Source: an uncultured Bacteroidia bacterium
Lineage (GTDB): Bacteria > Bacteroidota > Bacteroidia > Bacteroidales > UBA932
Length of the DNA stretch: 28,332 bases
Direction of reading: 5' to 3'
NCBI GenBank assembly: GCA_902795785.1
Contig: CADBMK010000107.1
Location: 1-28,332, forward strand
Shown here piece after piece: positions 16,412-24,794 of this stretch (position 1 is its first letter; every line of letters starts with the position of its first letter). Made by a program: the position numbers and the translations under genes. Below the pieces are notes generated by a model. The model was not told the origin of the DNA, did not search any database, and saw nothing but the letters and a program-made list of their open reading frames with translations.

Positions 16412-19400
16412 CTATGGTATGTTTTTCTGGCGGAGATGATAGTGCAGGTTTTCAGGAAGACCTGCGCATCCTGTCGCTACAAGGTATTTTTCTTCATCGG
16501 ATATATAGGCGTCCACCTCTATGTCCCTGTTTGAAAGGGCGTACAGGAGGGCAAATGCTCCGTAACCGGCCTCCTCAATCACATAACGGCCGCTTTCAGG
16601 TCTCTGCCGGGCGGCAGCCAGAGCCTTTGCATTAAGTGTCCGGCTGGCCTGTTTCTCTGCGTCCCTGCCTTTGTAAAGGTATTTTGCCCGTACAAGGTTC
16701 CTGTTGTAAGCAGGCGTCTCCAGCTCTTTCCTGAGGGATGCGTAGAATTCAATGTATCTGTGCCTGTAGTTCCTGGTTATTTCCACGATGTCTCCTTCCG
16801 GCAGGTTTTCACGTCTGCCTATGTGGAGGAAGATGTCTGATGAGTGGACTATGTGGTCGTTCTTAGGCATGACGTCGCCGAAGCCATGGATGCAAAGCGG
16901 CAGGATGTCCAGGCCTAGTTCCTTTGCAAGGACGAAGGCTCCGCGGTGGAAGCGGAGGATTTCGCTGTTCTCGCTTCTGGTGCCTTCAGGGTAAACCAGG
17001 ATTGAATATCCCTTTCCAACCAGTTCCCTGAGGTCGTCAATATGCTGCTCTATTCCGTTTGCCCTGAAGAACTGAGCGTGACGGATGAGCCTGCCGTAGA
17101 AGATGTTGTTCCATGCCCAGTCATTGGTGAGTATGGCCAGTTTAGGGTTGACGGACATTATTGCAATCACGTCCAGGTGGGACTGATGGTTGCAGATGTA
17201 CAGGGCTGGCTTTTTGAGGTCATCTTCCTTCCTTACGGTGAACCTGACACCCGGGATACCGTAAATGGCAATCCTGGCCAGGATGTAGAGAATGCGGTGC
17301 AGGTGCTCCTTGTTCCTGACAATAAGCGTGACGGGTGTCACGATTATCATCGCCAGTACAAAGACCGTCATCATATAGACGGTGCGGAGAATATCGCTGA
17401 ATGTAAGAGGGCGGGCACGCTTCTGGCCCCGGTTCATGGTGAAGAAGCGGAAGACTGCCGGCGGAATGAGGCAGGCCATGGCCACAACCGTTATCATTCC
17501 TGTCATCGTGACCGTTGCCAGTGAGTGCATCGCCGGGTGTTTTGCCACGATGAGGGCGCCTATGCCCGCGAACATGATGAGGGCGGACAGGATGATGCCG
17601 TTCTTGTATGAAGAGAGGATTTTGCGTCCCGTAGCGTATTCGTACATCAGACCCTCAGTGATGAATATGGTGTAGTCGTCTCCCTGACCGAAGATGAAGG
17701 TTGCGAGTATGATGTTCACCAGATTGAACTGCTGGCCCGTCAGGTGCATTATTCCAAGAATCCATACCCAGCCTATTGCAAGCGGAAGGAAGGAAACCAG
17801 ACTGAGTTCTATCCTGCCGAACGAGAGCCAAAGGAAGAAGAAGACGATGAGGGAGCATATCCATCCGATGTCATTGAAGTCTTCGTTCATCATCCTGCCC
17901 AGCGAGTTGCCAAGGTCGGCCGCGCTGAATACGATGGTTCCTTCCGGAAGGTCTGCCCTGAGCCTTGCCTTGACGGCCTCGCTTTCGGTGTCCTTTACGG
18001 TAAGGGTCTTAAGTGAGGTGTAGGTGCTGTCTCCTTTGAAGAATGAGCCCTTGGCTATGCTGGATGCTATTGGCTGGAAGTAATCTATGTCCTGTACCTC
18101 GAACAGGGTGCCGACCTTGTTAAGGAATGGCTCAAAGGCATCAGGCCTGAATCCTGCCTTTGCCGCCTCGGCCTTCATAATACGCAGTTCAGGGGTGTGG
18201 TTCTCCCAGAATCCGGTCCAGTCGGCAAGCCTTCTGGCCTGTTCCTGCTTTGACGGAAGGAAGTCGAATCCTCCCAGGACCTCGTCGGCGTTTGAACTCT
18301 CCTTTGCTATATAGACTGTCTGGCTGGAATCAGGAATGGAGCCCAGGCTTGAGAGAATCTCGAAGCCTTTCCTTTGCTCGCCGGTCTCGTAGTTGATGTT
18401 GTTAAGGTCACTGTCAAAAGTAATCTGCGTTCCGTGCCATCCCACAAAGGCGGTGGCAAGGATGAAGATAATGGTGGCGGCCCTTCGTGTCTTTGGCCCC
18501 GGGTTGAAACTGCGGTCGAAGTCAAGACGGATCGTTTTCCTTGGACCCGGAACCGGAAGGAAGACCGGAAGGAAAACAAGGACGAAGACGATGGTGCCTA
18601 TGAGCATGGCCGCTCCCAGGACGCCGAAGTCCCTTATGGCCTCGGAGTTGAGACAGGTGAGGGTCAGGAAGGCTCCCACCGTGGTGATGTTGCCCACAAG
18701 AAGGGGCTCTATGATGTCCTTCAGTGCCGAACGTCTGTCAGACTGGTGCTTGAGGTGATCGGCATAGTGGAGAGGGTAGTTGACGGCTATGCCTATTACC
18801 ATCGTTCCGATGCCGAGAAGGATGACCGAGAGGTTTGGATTGCAAAGGCCTGCTACGGCCACCGCGAATATGCTGCTGAAGAGTATCGTTACGGCAATCC
18901 AGAGAACATCGGAGAAGCGTCTGAATGACAGGAACAGAAGGAGTCCGATGAGGACAATGGCTATGCAGAGAGCCAGAGTGGTGTCCTTCTTTATCCTGGT
19001 TGCATTGGCCGCAGCCACTACCGGGGATCCTGTGATGTAGATCTCCACGTCCGGGCAGGCTGCGAGGGTTGAGTCCTTGGCCTGCTGGAGAGCCTCGGAC
19101 AGTCTGGCATTCATACCGGACTCGTTTCCTCCGTAAGGGGAGGTGACAAAGCCAATCTGGATATTACTGTCCAGAAGGGGATTGAGGGCCTTCAGTCTCT
19201 GGAGCATGGGCTCGAGAAGGCCAAGAGGGTCGTTTCTCAGATACTGGGTGGAATATTCGGTTGACGGGTTCCAGAGGCTTTCCCTGTTCTGCCTCATTTT
19301 TTCGGATATGTACCCGTCACGGCTGATCAGGGAATCGAGCCTGAGGAGGTCCTCTTCGGTGACGAAGTACGGGGCGTTGTCCATAATGAAGGAGAATACC

Positions 19401-19705
19401 TCCATCGGGTCGGCCTCCTCGTCCAGAGGATGGAAGGTGCTGAAGATTTCCTTAGCCTCTGCGGCGTCGGCGGCATCACCCGAGAAAATGACGGCAATCT
19501 TGTCGCCCGTGCCGGTTTTCTCGTAGATCTGCTCGTATTTGGCCGTGGCCTCATCCTTCGGGAAGAAGGCCGCGATGTTTTCCTGGAAATTAACCCTGAA
19601 TATGATGACGAGGGCGCATACGGCCGTTATGGCGGCCACTGTTGTGGCTGCCGGAGCCTTTCTTGCAGAGAAGAAATCAAATATGCGCAGAATCCTGTCT
19701 TTCAT
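16412..19705 (-). CDS. MMPL/RND-type exporter fused to lysophospholipid acyltransferase with short methyltransferase-like tail
   Basis: A 1097-residue multidomain membrane protein. Residues about 1-800 form an RND/MMPL transporter: a first helix at about 20-38, a periplasmic loop, a helix cluster at about 235-385, then the second half with its helix cluster at about 620-740. Residues about 800-990 are a PlsC-like acyltransferase with the catalytic H840 and D845 in NHQSHLD, YPEGTRS at 905-911 and a later LPLCIHG. The last 70 residues (GYGAFALLYAL near 1047-1057, then DIEVDAYISDEEK) resemble the first strands of a class I methyltransferase and then stop. I recall a trifunctional transporter/acyltransferase/methyltransferase family in Bacteroidota; here the third domain is short and probably inactive. 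The protein probably acylates and exports the polyene lipid. Its start overlaps the upstream dehydratase by 29 bases. Confidence 0.88.
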   Translation of the reverse strand: MKDRILRIFDFFSARKAPAATTVAAITAVCALVIIFRVNFQENIAAFFPKDEATAKYEQIYEKTGTGDKIAVIFSGDAADAAEAKEIFSTFHPLDEEADPMEVFSFIMDNAPYFVTEEDLLRLDSLISRDGYISEKMRQNRESLWNPSTEYSTQYLRNDPLGLLEPMLQRLKALNPLLDSNIQIGFVTSPYGGNESGMNARLSEALQQAKDSTLAACPDVEIYITGSPVVAAANATRIKKDTTLALCIAIVLIGLLLFLSFRRFSDVLWIAVTILFSSIFAVAVAGLCNPNLSVILLGIGTMVIGIAVNYPLHYADHLKHQSDRRSALKDIIEPLLVGNITTVGAFLTLTCLNSEAIRDFGVLGAAMLIGTIVFVLVFLPVFLPVPGPRKTIRLDFDRSFNPGPKTRRAATIIFILATAFVGWHGTQITFDSDLNNINYETGEQRKGFEILSSLGSIPDSSQTVYIAKESSNADEVLGGFDFLPSKQEQARRLADWTGFWENHTPELRIMKAEAAKAGFRPDAFEPFLNKVGTLFEVQDIDYFQPIASSIAKGSFFKGDSTYTSLKTLTVKDTESEAVKARLRADLPEGTIVFSAADLGNSLGRMMNEDFNDIGWICSLIVFFFLWLSFGRIELSLVSFLPLAIGWVWILGIMHLTGQQFNLVNIILATFIFGQGDDYTIFITEGLMYEYATGRKILSSYKNGIILSALIMFAGIGALIVAKHPAMHSLATVTMTGMITVVAMACLIPPAVFRFFTMNRGQKRARPLTFSDILRTVYMMTVFVLAMIIVTPVTLIVRNKEHLHRILYILARIAIYGIPGVRFTVRKEDDLKKPALYICNHQSHLDVIAIMSVNPKLAILTNDWAWNNIFYGRLIRHAQFFRANGIEQHIDDLRELVGKGYSILVYPEGTRSENSEILRFHRGAFVLAKELGLDILPLCIHGFGDVMPKNDHIVHSSDIFLHIGRRENLPEGDIVEITRNYRHRYIEFYASLRKELETPAYNRNLVRAKYLYKGRDAEKQASRTLNAKALAAARQRPESGRYVIEEAGYGAFALLYALSNRDIEVDAYISDEEKYLVATGCAGLPENLHYHLRQKNIP

Positions 19706-20036
19706 ATTCCAGATTCATTACCGCTTTCTTTTCATTCCCGGAGCTGACTTCTGCCTTTACCTTGAGCCCGTCAATCTGGAAACTGTATTGCAGGTCCTTT
19801 CCGTCAGGGTACACCGGGTTGAGAAATCTGACGCTAATTCCTTTTGAGAGGATGATTCCGCCAAGTTTTTCCTGAAGGAGTTCGGTGGCAATCCTTGTGA
19901 CGCAGACTCCCGGGACGATGGGAAAGCCCTCGAAATGAGCCTTCAATATCTCAGCCTCCGGAAGGATGCGTATGGTAAATCTGTCTGCATCCTCCGACAA
20001 TATCGTATAAAGCTTGTCTCTAAGCATAGCGTACAT
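19677..20036 (-). CDS. Small hotdog 3-hydroxyacyl-ACP dehydratase, ApeI-like
   Basis: A 119-residue hotdog-fold protein with the FabZ-type helix motif HFEGFPIVPGVCVTRIATEL; H34 occupies the catalytic His position. The residue 14 places later, Glu in FabZ (EAMAQ), is Arg here, so this subunit alone has only half of the usual catalytic pair. In aryl-polyene systems the dehydratase is a heterodimer of a small (ApeI) and a larger (ApeP) hotdog subunit; the larger partner is probably the gene at 24348-24794. ATG at 20036 is used; ATG at 20027 would shorten it by three residues. It overlaps the LolA-like gene by 17 bases and the exporter gene by 29 bases. Confidence 0.85.
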   Translation of the reverse strand: MYAMLRDKLYTILSEDADRFTIRILPEAEILKAHFEGFPIVPGVCVTRIATELLQEKLGGIILSKGISVRFLNPVYPDGKDLQYSFQIDGLKVKAEVSSGNEKKAVMNLEYERQDSAHI

Positions 20037-20496
20037 TCTTGAATATGAGCAGAGTCCAGTCTCCCGACGCCGTCTCTATCTTCACGCTTTCCGGCACCAG
20101 GTCCGCGGTGGCCTCGATAACCACCTTGCTGAAAGCGTTCTTCAGAGTCTTCCTGACGGGGAAAACGGTTATGAGATACCTGTCCCCGTCTTTCTCCACT
20201 GTCGTCTTCACGGCGTTCGTGTCGCTCAGGTCGATGTTCCTCATGGCGATGACGTCTTTCCTGTCACCGGCCGTCCACTCCAGAACCTTACGTCCCTTGA
20301 GGCTCATGTGCCCGCTAGTTGTCATCACCTGGTCAATCAGCGGAGAGTGTCTCTCCATGACGAAGTCTGCGCTGACGTCCCTGGCTCCGGCCTGGGCGGC
20401 TTTGGAGAGGACTTCAGCCTTCTCGCTCTCTGTTACGGTCTCCCACTCTGGAGAGCCGGCGAGGGCTAATATAGTGATTAACAGCGTAAGTATCAT
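20020..20496 (-). CDS. LolA-like periplasmic lipoprotein-carrier family protein
   Basis: A 158-residue secreted protein with a short hydrophobic signal sequence (residues 1-14, MILTLLITILALAG) and a LolA-like fold: ADFVMERHSP near 43-52, then SGHMSLKGRKVLEWTA near 61-76, then alternating beta strands. LolA carries lipoproteins across the periplasm. LolA-family members are regular parts of aryl-polyene clusters, where they are thought to ferry the lipid-linked pigment to the outer membrane. It is shorter than housekeeping LolA (about 200 residues), which suits a dedicated paralogue. The start overlaps the upstream stop as ATGA. Confidence 0.8.
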   Translation of the reverse strand: MILTLLITILALAGSPEWETVTESEKAEVLSKAAQAGARDVSADFVMERHSPLIDQVMTTSGHMSLKGRKVLEWTAGDRKDVIAMRNIDLSDTNAVKTTVEKDGDRYLITVFPVRKTLKNAFSKVVIEATADLVPESVKIETASGDWTLLIFKNVRYA

Positions 20497-21248
20497 TTCT
20501 CAAGTATCGTTATGGCCACTTCTCCGCCCGGGGCGTCGTTCTTGATTACCACCTTACGGGCGCCTTTGCGGATTTTTTCCACAGCCTGGCAGAAGACCCT
20601 GGCAGAAGCCTCCTCCCTGCATTCAAGGACCAGAGCATCTTCCGGAATGTCCACGCTGCCGGGCTTATAGAGCAGTTTGACGCCGGCAAGACGGCAGATT
20701 GCACCTTCCTCCCTGTCGGAAATAATGGTTGAAACCGCGCAGTCACGGAAGACAGATCCGTCTTTCCCTATCTTTGAAAGAAGGGCGGTGTACCTTGGGG
20801 TAAGCTGTTCGTAGCAGCCTGCCATCACGCTGGAAGAGTCTCCGAGGAGGATTCTTGTATAGCCGTCAAGCAGGGCGCTTTCAAAGGAAATCCCTCTCTG
20901 GGCGTATGTGGAATTGTAGCCGTGGTTTTTGTTTCTGATGGCTATGAGTGAACTGATTGTATTATGGGTGGACTGCATGAAGTTGGTTGGCTTCATGTCG
21001 TAGCCTTCCACTCCGCAGAGTCCCAGAAGGAAGTTCTCCGTGCATTCTACGCTGCCGAGTCCGGTTCCTGTGATGATGGCGTCCGTGCTTTCCATTCCGG
21101 CAGCCTCCAGGGCCTCCGAGCTGGCCGCCACGGCCATCTTCATCAGACGCCCCATCCTACGGGCTTCCATAGGAGAGAAGTATTTCCTGTAATCAGGTTC
21201 GGCCTCAATCGAAATGGCCGAGTTAACGTAAACACTCTTCATCATCAT
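20493..21248 (-). CDS. Beta-ketoacyl synthase chain-length-factor-like protein, no catalytic Cys
   Basis: About 250 residues of ketosynthase fold of the chain-length-factor type (PF13723-like). Segments such as FMQSTHNTISSLIA and NSTYAQRGISFESALLDGY align with the KS core, but the nucleophilic Cys is absent (AQRG at that place) and the C-terminal His motifs are missing. Such proteins pair with a true KS and set chain length; in aryl-polyene systems this is ApeC with ApeO. The partner is probably the KS directly upstream, with which it overlaps. Three consecutive ATG codons (21248, 21245, 21242) are candidate starts. The open frame continues upstream to 21416, but that part lies antiparallel-free inside the KS gene and has no KS similarity, so it was not used. 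Confidence 0.85.
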   Translation of the reverse strand: MMMKSVYVNSAISIEAEPDYRKYFSPMEARRMGRLMKMAVAASSEALEAAGMESTDAIITGTGLGSVECTENFLLGLCGVEGYDMKPTNFMQSTHNTISSLIAIRNKNHGYNSTYAQRGISFESALLDGYTRILLGDSSSVMAGCYEQLTPRYTALLSKIGKDGSVFRDCAVSTIISDREEGAICRLAGVKLLYKPGSVDIPEDALVLECREEASARVFCQAVEKIRKGARKVVIKNDAPGGEVAITILEK

Positions 21249-22446
21249 CAAATCTACCCAAAAGCAGGGATGAGTCGTTGCCTCCGAATCCGAAAGCGTT
21301 GCACAGTATCTTTCTGAGTGGCTCAGGGCTGTTTCCGCCCAGGGTTGGGGTGATGCAGTTGGCGTCCGCATTCTCCCAGCCGATGTTGCCAGGAATGAAT
21401 CCGCTCTCGGCGGCAAGGAGGCAGAATGCTGTCTCTATGGCTCCGGATGCGCTTGTGGTATGGCCCGTGAAGGCCTTCGTGGAAGATATCTTCGGGAGTC
21501 TGTCCCCGAAAACCCGCCTTATGGCGGCGCTCTCCGAGGCATCGTTGTTAGGCGTGCCTGTGCCGTGAGCGTTGATGTAGTCTATTTCTTCAGGACTAGT
21601 CTTTCCCTTTGAGAGGGCCTGTGTCATAGCCAGGAATGCTCCCTCTCCTTCCGGGGACGATGCCGTCTGGTGGAAGGCGTCGCAGGCATTGCCGTAGCCA
21701 AGCAGCTCTCCCACAGGCTTTGCGCCCCTTGCCCTTGCGCTTTCAAGTGTTTCAAGGATTACGAAGCCGGCGCCTTCTCCGAGGTTAAGTCCCTGTCTGT
21801 TTGCATCGAAAGGACGGCAGCGCTGCCTGTCAAGGATCATAAGGGAGTTGAAGCCGTTGAGGTGGAAAGACGAGAGACACTCGCTTGCACCGGCCGCAAC
21901 TATATCGGCCTGACCGCTTAATATGAGGTTTGCGCCCAGGATCATGGCGTTTGCCGCCGATGAACAGGCCGTGGATGGGGTTGTGATGGCCCTCACTCCG
22001 CCTATTGCATCCGCAATCTTTGCAGTGGTGGCTCCGCAGTCATGGACCCTGATTACGTCCGTGCACTGGGCGTTGTCCGAAATCATCTCCAGATAGCATT
22101 TCTCGCTGAGGTCCATTCCGCCTACGGTGGTTCCGCAGATAAGGGTTGTCCTTTTCCTGAGGTCTTCTCCGCTGAGTCCGGCCTGGGCGCAGGCTTCCCT
22201 GAGGGAAATTACTCCCATCAGCGATGTGCGGGAAATGGTTTCGTCTCTTTCTATCCCTGCAATTGACTTCAGTTGAAGGTCCGTGGCCTTCACTTCTCCA
22301 ACAGGGAAATCCTTCAACCCGGTCTCAAGGTACTTGACAGGCGCAACACCGCTCTCGCCCCTTTCCAGCGCGGCGAGGGTCTCGTCCTTTCCAATACCTA
22401 TGGCGGAGATGACTCCGAAACCTGTTATTACGATCCTTGGCTCCAT
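21223..22446 (-). CDS. Beta-ketoacyl-ACP synthase II-type (ApeO/FabF-like)
   Basis: A 407-residue ketosynthase with a complete catalytic triad: C161 in TPSTACSSAANA, H294 in NAHGTGTPNND and H329 in TGHTTSASG. It condenses malonyl-ACP with the growing acyl chain. N-terminal IVITGFGVISAIG and C-terminal NAFGFGGNDSSLLLG are classic FabF boundaries. It is followed, with a short overlap, by the Cys-less chain-length-factor gene. This is the standard KS-alpha/CLF pair of type II polyketide systems and the likely elongation module of the polyene. The ACP gene ends seven bases before its ATG. Confidence 0.93.
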   Translation of the reverse strand: MEPRIVITGFGVISAIGIGKDETLAALERGESGVAPVKYLETGLKDFPVGEVKATDLQLKSIAGIERDETISRTSLMGVISLREACAQAGLSGEDLRKRTTLICGTTVGGMDLSEKCYLEMISDNAQCTDVIRVHDCGATTAKIADAIGGVRAITTPSTACSSAANAMILGANLILSGQADIVAAGASECLSSFHLNGFNSLMILDRQRCRPFDANRQGLNLGEGAGFVILETLESARARGAKPVGELLGYGNACDAFHQTASSPEGEGAFLAMTQALSKGKTSPEEIDYINAHGTGTPNNDASESAAIRRVFGDRLPKISSTKAFTGHTTSASGAIETAFCLLAAESGFIPGNIGWENADANCITPTLGGNSPEPLRKILCNAFGFGGNDSSLLLGRFDDDEECLR

Positions 22447-22453
22447 AAGGAGG

Positions 22454-22711
22454 CTATTTTGTCCTGTTCTTTGCTATGTAATCAGCCATTGTGTTCACAG
22501 ACTTGAAGATTTCCTTGCCTTCTGCAGGATTCTTCAGTTTGATGCCGTAATTCTTCTCCATAAGAAGGATGAGTTCCAGGGCGTCGATGGAATCCAGGCC
22601 AAGTCCTTCGTCTCCGAAGAGAGGCTGGGTTTCGTCAATGTCCCCTGGAGTCATTCCGTCCAGGTTGAGGGCCTCGATAATCTGTGTCTTAAGTGTTTCA
22701 ATCAAATCCAT
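22454..22711 (-). CDS. Acyl carrier protein (second in operon)
   Basis: An 85-residue ACP. The 4'-phosphopantetheine site is S41 in GLDSIDALEL, and the flanking helices have the usual acidic character. It differs clearly from the other ACP of the operon (25690-25941), so the two probably carry different intermediates, for example starter loading and chain elongation, as proposed for ApeE and ApeF. It is placed between the small KS-like gene (one-base gap) and the KS/CLF pair. Confidence 0.93.
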   Translation of the reverse strand: MDLIETLKTQIIEALNLDGMTPGDIDETQPLFGDEGLGLDSIDALELILLMEKNYGIKLKNPAEGKEIFKSVNTMADYIAKNRTK

Positions 22712-22712
22712 A

Positions 22713-23246
22713 TTATTTTACCATAAGTTCTATTTCTGCCTCGAAGTCGTCTTCCGAGCGGCAGTCTATCCAGCCTGTAACCGCTTCCTGCGTTACCGGG
22801 TCCTGGAAGGCTTCTTCGATCGTATTCTTTATAATGTCTTCATCCTTTGCGTCAAGGATGAAGAATGAGCTTTCTCCCTTGTACTTGTTCCTGATTGCAA
22901 TTTCACCGGTTACGATGTTTGCAAGCGTATACACGAACAGTGAAGGGCTGGGATAGTCCCTGACCGTTGCCTGGTAGTTCCTGTCGTTGCACAGCGGCCC
23001 GCAGGTTCCGAACAGGAGGACGGCTCTGTCTTCCCTCGGGGTGAACCTGTCCGATTCTCCCTTCAAAAGTAGTTCCGAAGCGATGAACCCCAGTTTGCAA
23101 AGGACGTCCATCTTGAAGAATTTGGGATAATCGCCCACCTCCTTCCTGTAGAGATGCTCCAGAAGTGAAAGCCCCTTTTCCTCAAAGACGTTTTCCCTGC
23201 CGTCAAGGATAACTCTTCCGTCACTGTAAATCTTTACCGACTTCAC
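22713..23246 (-). CDS. Small ketosynthase-like protein without nucleophile
   Basis: A 177-residue protein resembling the N-terminal half of a thiolase/KS fold: FGTCGPLCNDRNYQAT followed by PSPSLFVYTLANIVTGEIAI and RNKYKGESSFFI. Similarity ends about where a KS would have its active Cys, and the His motifs are absent, so it should not condense substrates by itself. Such small KS-like proteins occur next to complete ketosynthases in Bacteroidota pigment clusters; a structural or regulatory partner of the upstream KS is likely. The start is GTG, inferred from the GTGA overlap with the upstream KS stop at 23243-23245; no other start close to the N-terminus fits. Confidence 0.75.
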   Translation of the reverse strand: MKSVKIYSDGRVILDGRENVFEEKGLSLLEHLYRKEVGDYPKFFKMDVLCKLGFIASELLLKGESDRFTPREDRAVLLFGTCGPLCNDRNYQATVRDYPSPSLFVYTLANIVTGEIAIRNKYKGESSFFILDAKDEDIIKNTIEEAFQDPVTQEAVTGWIDCRSEDDFEAEIELMVK

Positions 23247-24364
23247 TTTTCACCTCCCGTTTTTCTTCTGCACAGCAGGGCAGCGTTCACTCCTCCGAAT
23301 CCCGAAAGGAGCTTTACAAAGGCCTGCTTAGTGGTTTTGCGGTTCTCCCTGTCAATCTTTACAGGACGGCTGACTCCGAGATTCCCGCTGAATGCCCTCG
23401 TTCCGATGACGACTCCGTTTTCCACGGCCTTCATCGATACGATGGTTTCGAGGATGCCCGCGGCACCCATCGTATGTCCGTAATAGCCTTTCAGGGCTCC
23501 TGCCGGGATGTCCAGGAGACCGGCCCTTTCAATGGCTATGCTTTCCATTTCATCGTTATATGCCGTGCTGGTTCCGTGGACGCTGATAAAAGCCAGTTCA
23601 TCCTTGTCCTGAACCACGGCCCTGAGGCAGTTGTAACTGCCTTCTCCAACCCTTGACGGGCCGGAAATGTGGTTGGCGTCGTTTCTGATGGCGCCACTGA
23701 CAAGTTCCCAGTCTGTCTCTGATGTGCCGAGAACCATCGCCGCCGCGGCTTCTCCCAGGTTGAGGCCTTCCCTTGAGGCGTCGAACGGCATGCACTGCGT
23801 GGGCGAGAGGGCCTTCAGGCTCTGAAATCCCGTCACTATGAAGGCCGACTGGACCTCAGCTCCCGCAACCACCACATTCCTGGCTCCGCCCCTTCGGAGT
23901 ATCCTCTGGCCCTGAATCAGGGCTGCCAGGCCTGAAATGCAGGCGTTGGATACGGTGACAGGGCTGTTGGGGTTGTGGAAGAATTCCGCCACCCTCCTTG
24001 CAGAGGTGGCCGGAAGAACGTCTTTGGAGCCTTCGCCAAGCGCCTCTACATTGCCTTTGATGGTGCTGATGACAAAGACGGTATCGCTTGACGAGGCGTC
24101 AATCCCGGATTTCTCTATCGCCCCCTTGCAGGCAAGGATCAGGATGGTTTCGAAGAAGGAATAGCCCCTGATACCCTCGTTCTCCGCGTTACGCAGGACT
24201 TCCTCCCTATCAAATAGAGATGCGAAGAAAGGCTCCTTCACGCCGAAAGTTCCCTCGTGAAGTTTAAGATTGCTCTTTCCTTCCAGAACGGCATTGAAAT
24301 TCTCCTTGGAGCCGGATGCAAGCGGGGTAACGGCATGGTCCGCTATTTTATAAACCTTCGTCAT
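23243..24364 (-). CDS. Beta-ketoacyl-ACP synthase (ApeR-like, divergent)
   Basis: A 373-residue ketosynthase with the triad C142 (VSNACISG), H263 (SVHGTSTAYND) and H297 (YYGHTMGAAG). It is shorter and more divergent than the FabF-like enzyme at 21223-22446, with a minimal N-terminus (VYKIADHAVTPLASG). In aryl-polyene systems a second KS (ApeR) is thought to start the chain, which could be its role here. It overlaps the large dehydratase gene by 17 bases at its start and the small KS-like gene by four bases at its end, so the three proteins are translationally coupled. Confidence 0.9.
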   Translation of the reverse strand: MTKVYKIADHAVTPLASGSKENFNAVLEGKSNLKLHEGTFGVKEPFFASLFDREEVLRNAENEGIRGYSFFETILILACKGAIEKSGIDASSSDTVFVISTIKGNVEALGEGSKDVLPATSARRVAEFFHNPNSPVTVSNACISGLAALIQGQRILRRGGARNVVVAGAEVQSAFIVTGFQSLKALSPTQCMPFDASREGLNLGEAAAAMVLGTSETDWELVSGAIRNDANHISGPSRVGEGSYNCLRAVVQDKDELAFISVHGTSTAYNDEMESIAIERAGLLDIPAGALKGYYGHTMGAAGILETIVSMKAVENGVVIGTRAFSGNLGVSRPVKIDRENRKTTKQAFVKLLSGFGGVNAALLCRRKTGGEK

Positions 24365-24794
24365 CCTTCTCGTGTTTCAGGGCGGTCTTCATAGTGGCTG
24401 AGGCAATCACCTCCCCGTCCTTGTCCGTTATTTCCGCATATATCTTGGCAAGGCCTCCGATTTCTCCAAGGAGGTTTACCCTGGTCCTCAGGGTCTCTCC
24501 CACAAGCGGAGAACGGCTTGCCTTGAATCCCCTGATGTCCCCGATGAAGCCTATCTCAACAGGGATGTTGAGGATGTATTTGGCAATGTAGCCAATCCTG
24601 GCAGCGTTGCTCTGGGCCATTATCTCAAGAAGACCTTCCCTGCACAGGACTCCGTTCTCCGCCAGCGGGCAGGTTTCCTTGACAGTGTATTCGGTCTCAA
24701 TATCCGTCTCCTGAAAACTCAGTATCCTTGAGACGAAGACGAATGGTTCCTTCTGAGGAATCAGGCCGTGTATGTCTATTGAATCAAAATTCAT
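24348..24794 (-). CDS. Larger hotdog dehydratase, ApeP-like
   Basis: A 148-residue hotdog-fold protein of the 3-hydroxyacyl-ACP dehydratase group. N-terminal LIPQKEPFVFVSRI matches the first strand of FabZ-type proteins, and GLLEIMAQSNAA matches the hot-dog helix end where FabZ has EAMAQ, keeping the Glu. The catalytic His expected 14 positions before this Glu is absent. The small hotdog protein encoded at 19677-20036 has the His but not the Glu, so the two may build one active site as a heterodimer. The start overlaps the acyltransferase stop as ATGA. Confidence 0.85.
   Translation of the reverse strand: MNFDSIDIHGLIPQKEPFVFVSRILSFQETDIETEYTVKETCPLAENGVLCREGLLEIMAQSNAARIGYIAKYILNIPVEIGFIGDIRGFKASRSPLVGETLRTRVNLLGEIGGLAKIYAEITDKDGEVIASATMKTALKHEKDDEGL

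Noticed and set aside
18374..18928. Plus-strand open frame of 184 codons opposite the MMPL exporter gene.
   Set aside because: It is antisense to conserved membrane helices, and its highly charged translation is what complementing hydrophobic codons gives.
21249..21416. N-terminal extension of the chain-length-factor frame up to 21416.
   Set aside because: The extra 56 residues overlap the end of the KS gene in another frame and lack KS similarity; the ATG cluster at 21242-21248 fits the family N-terminus.
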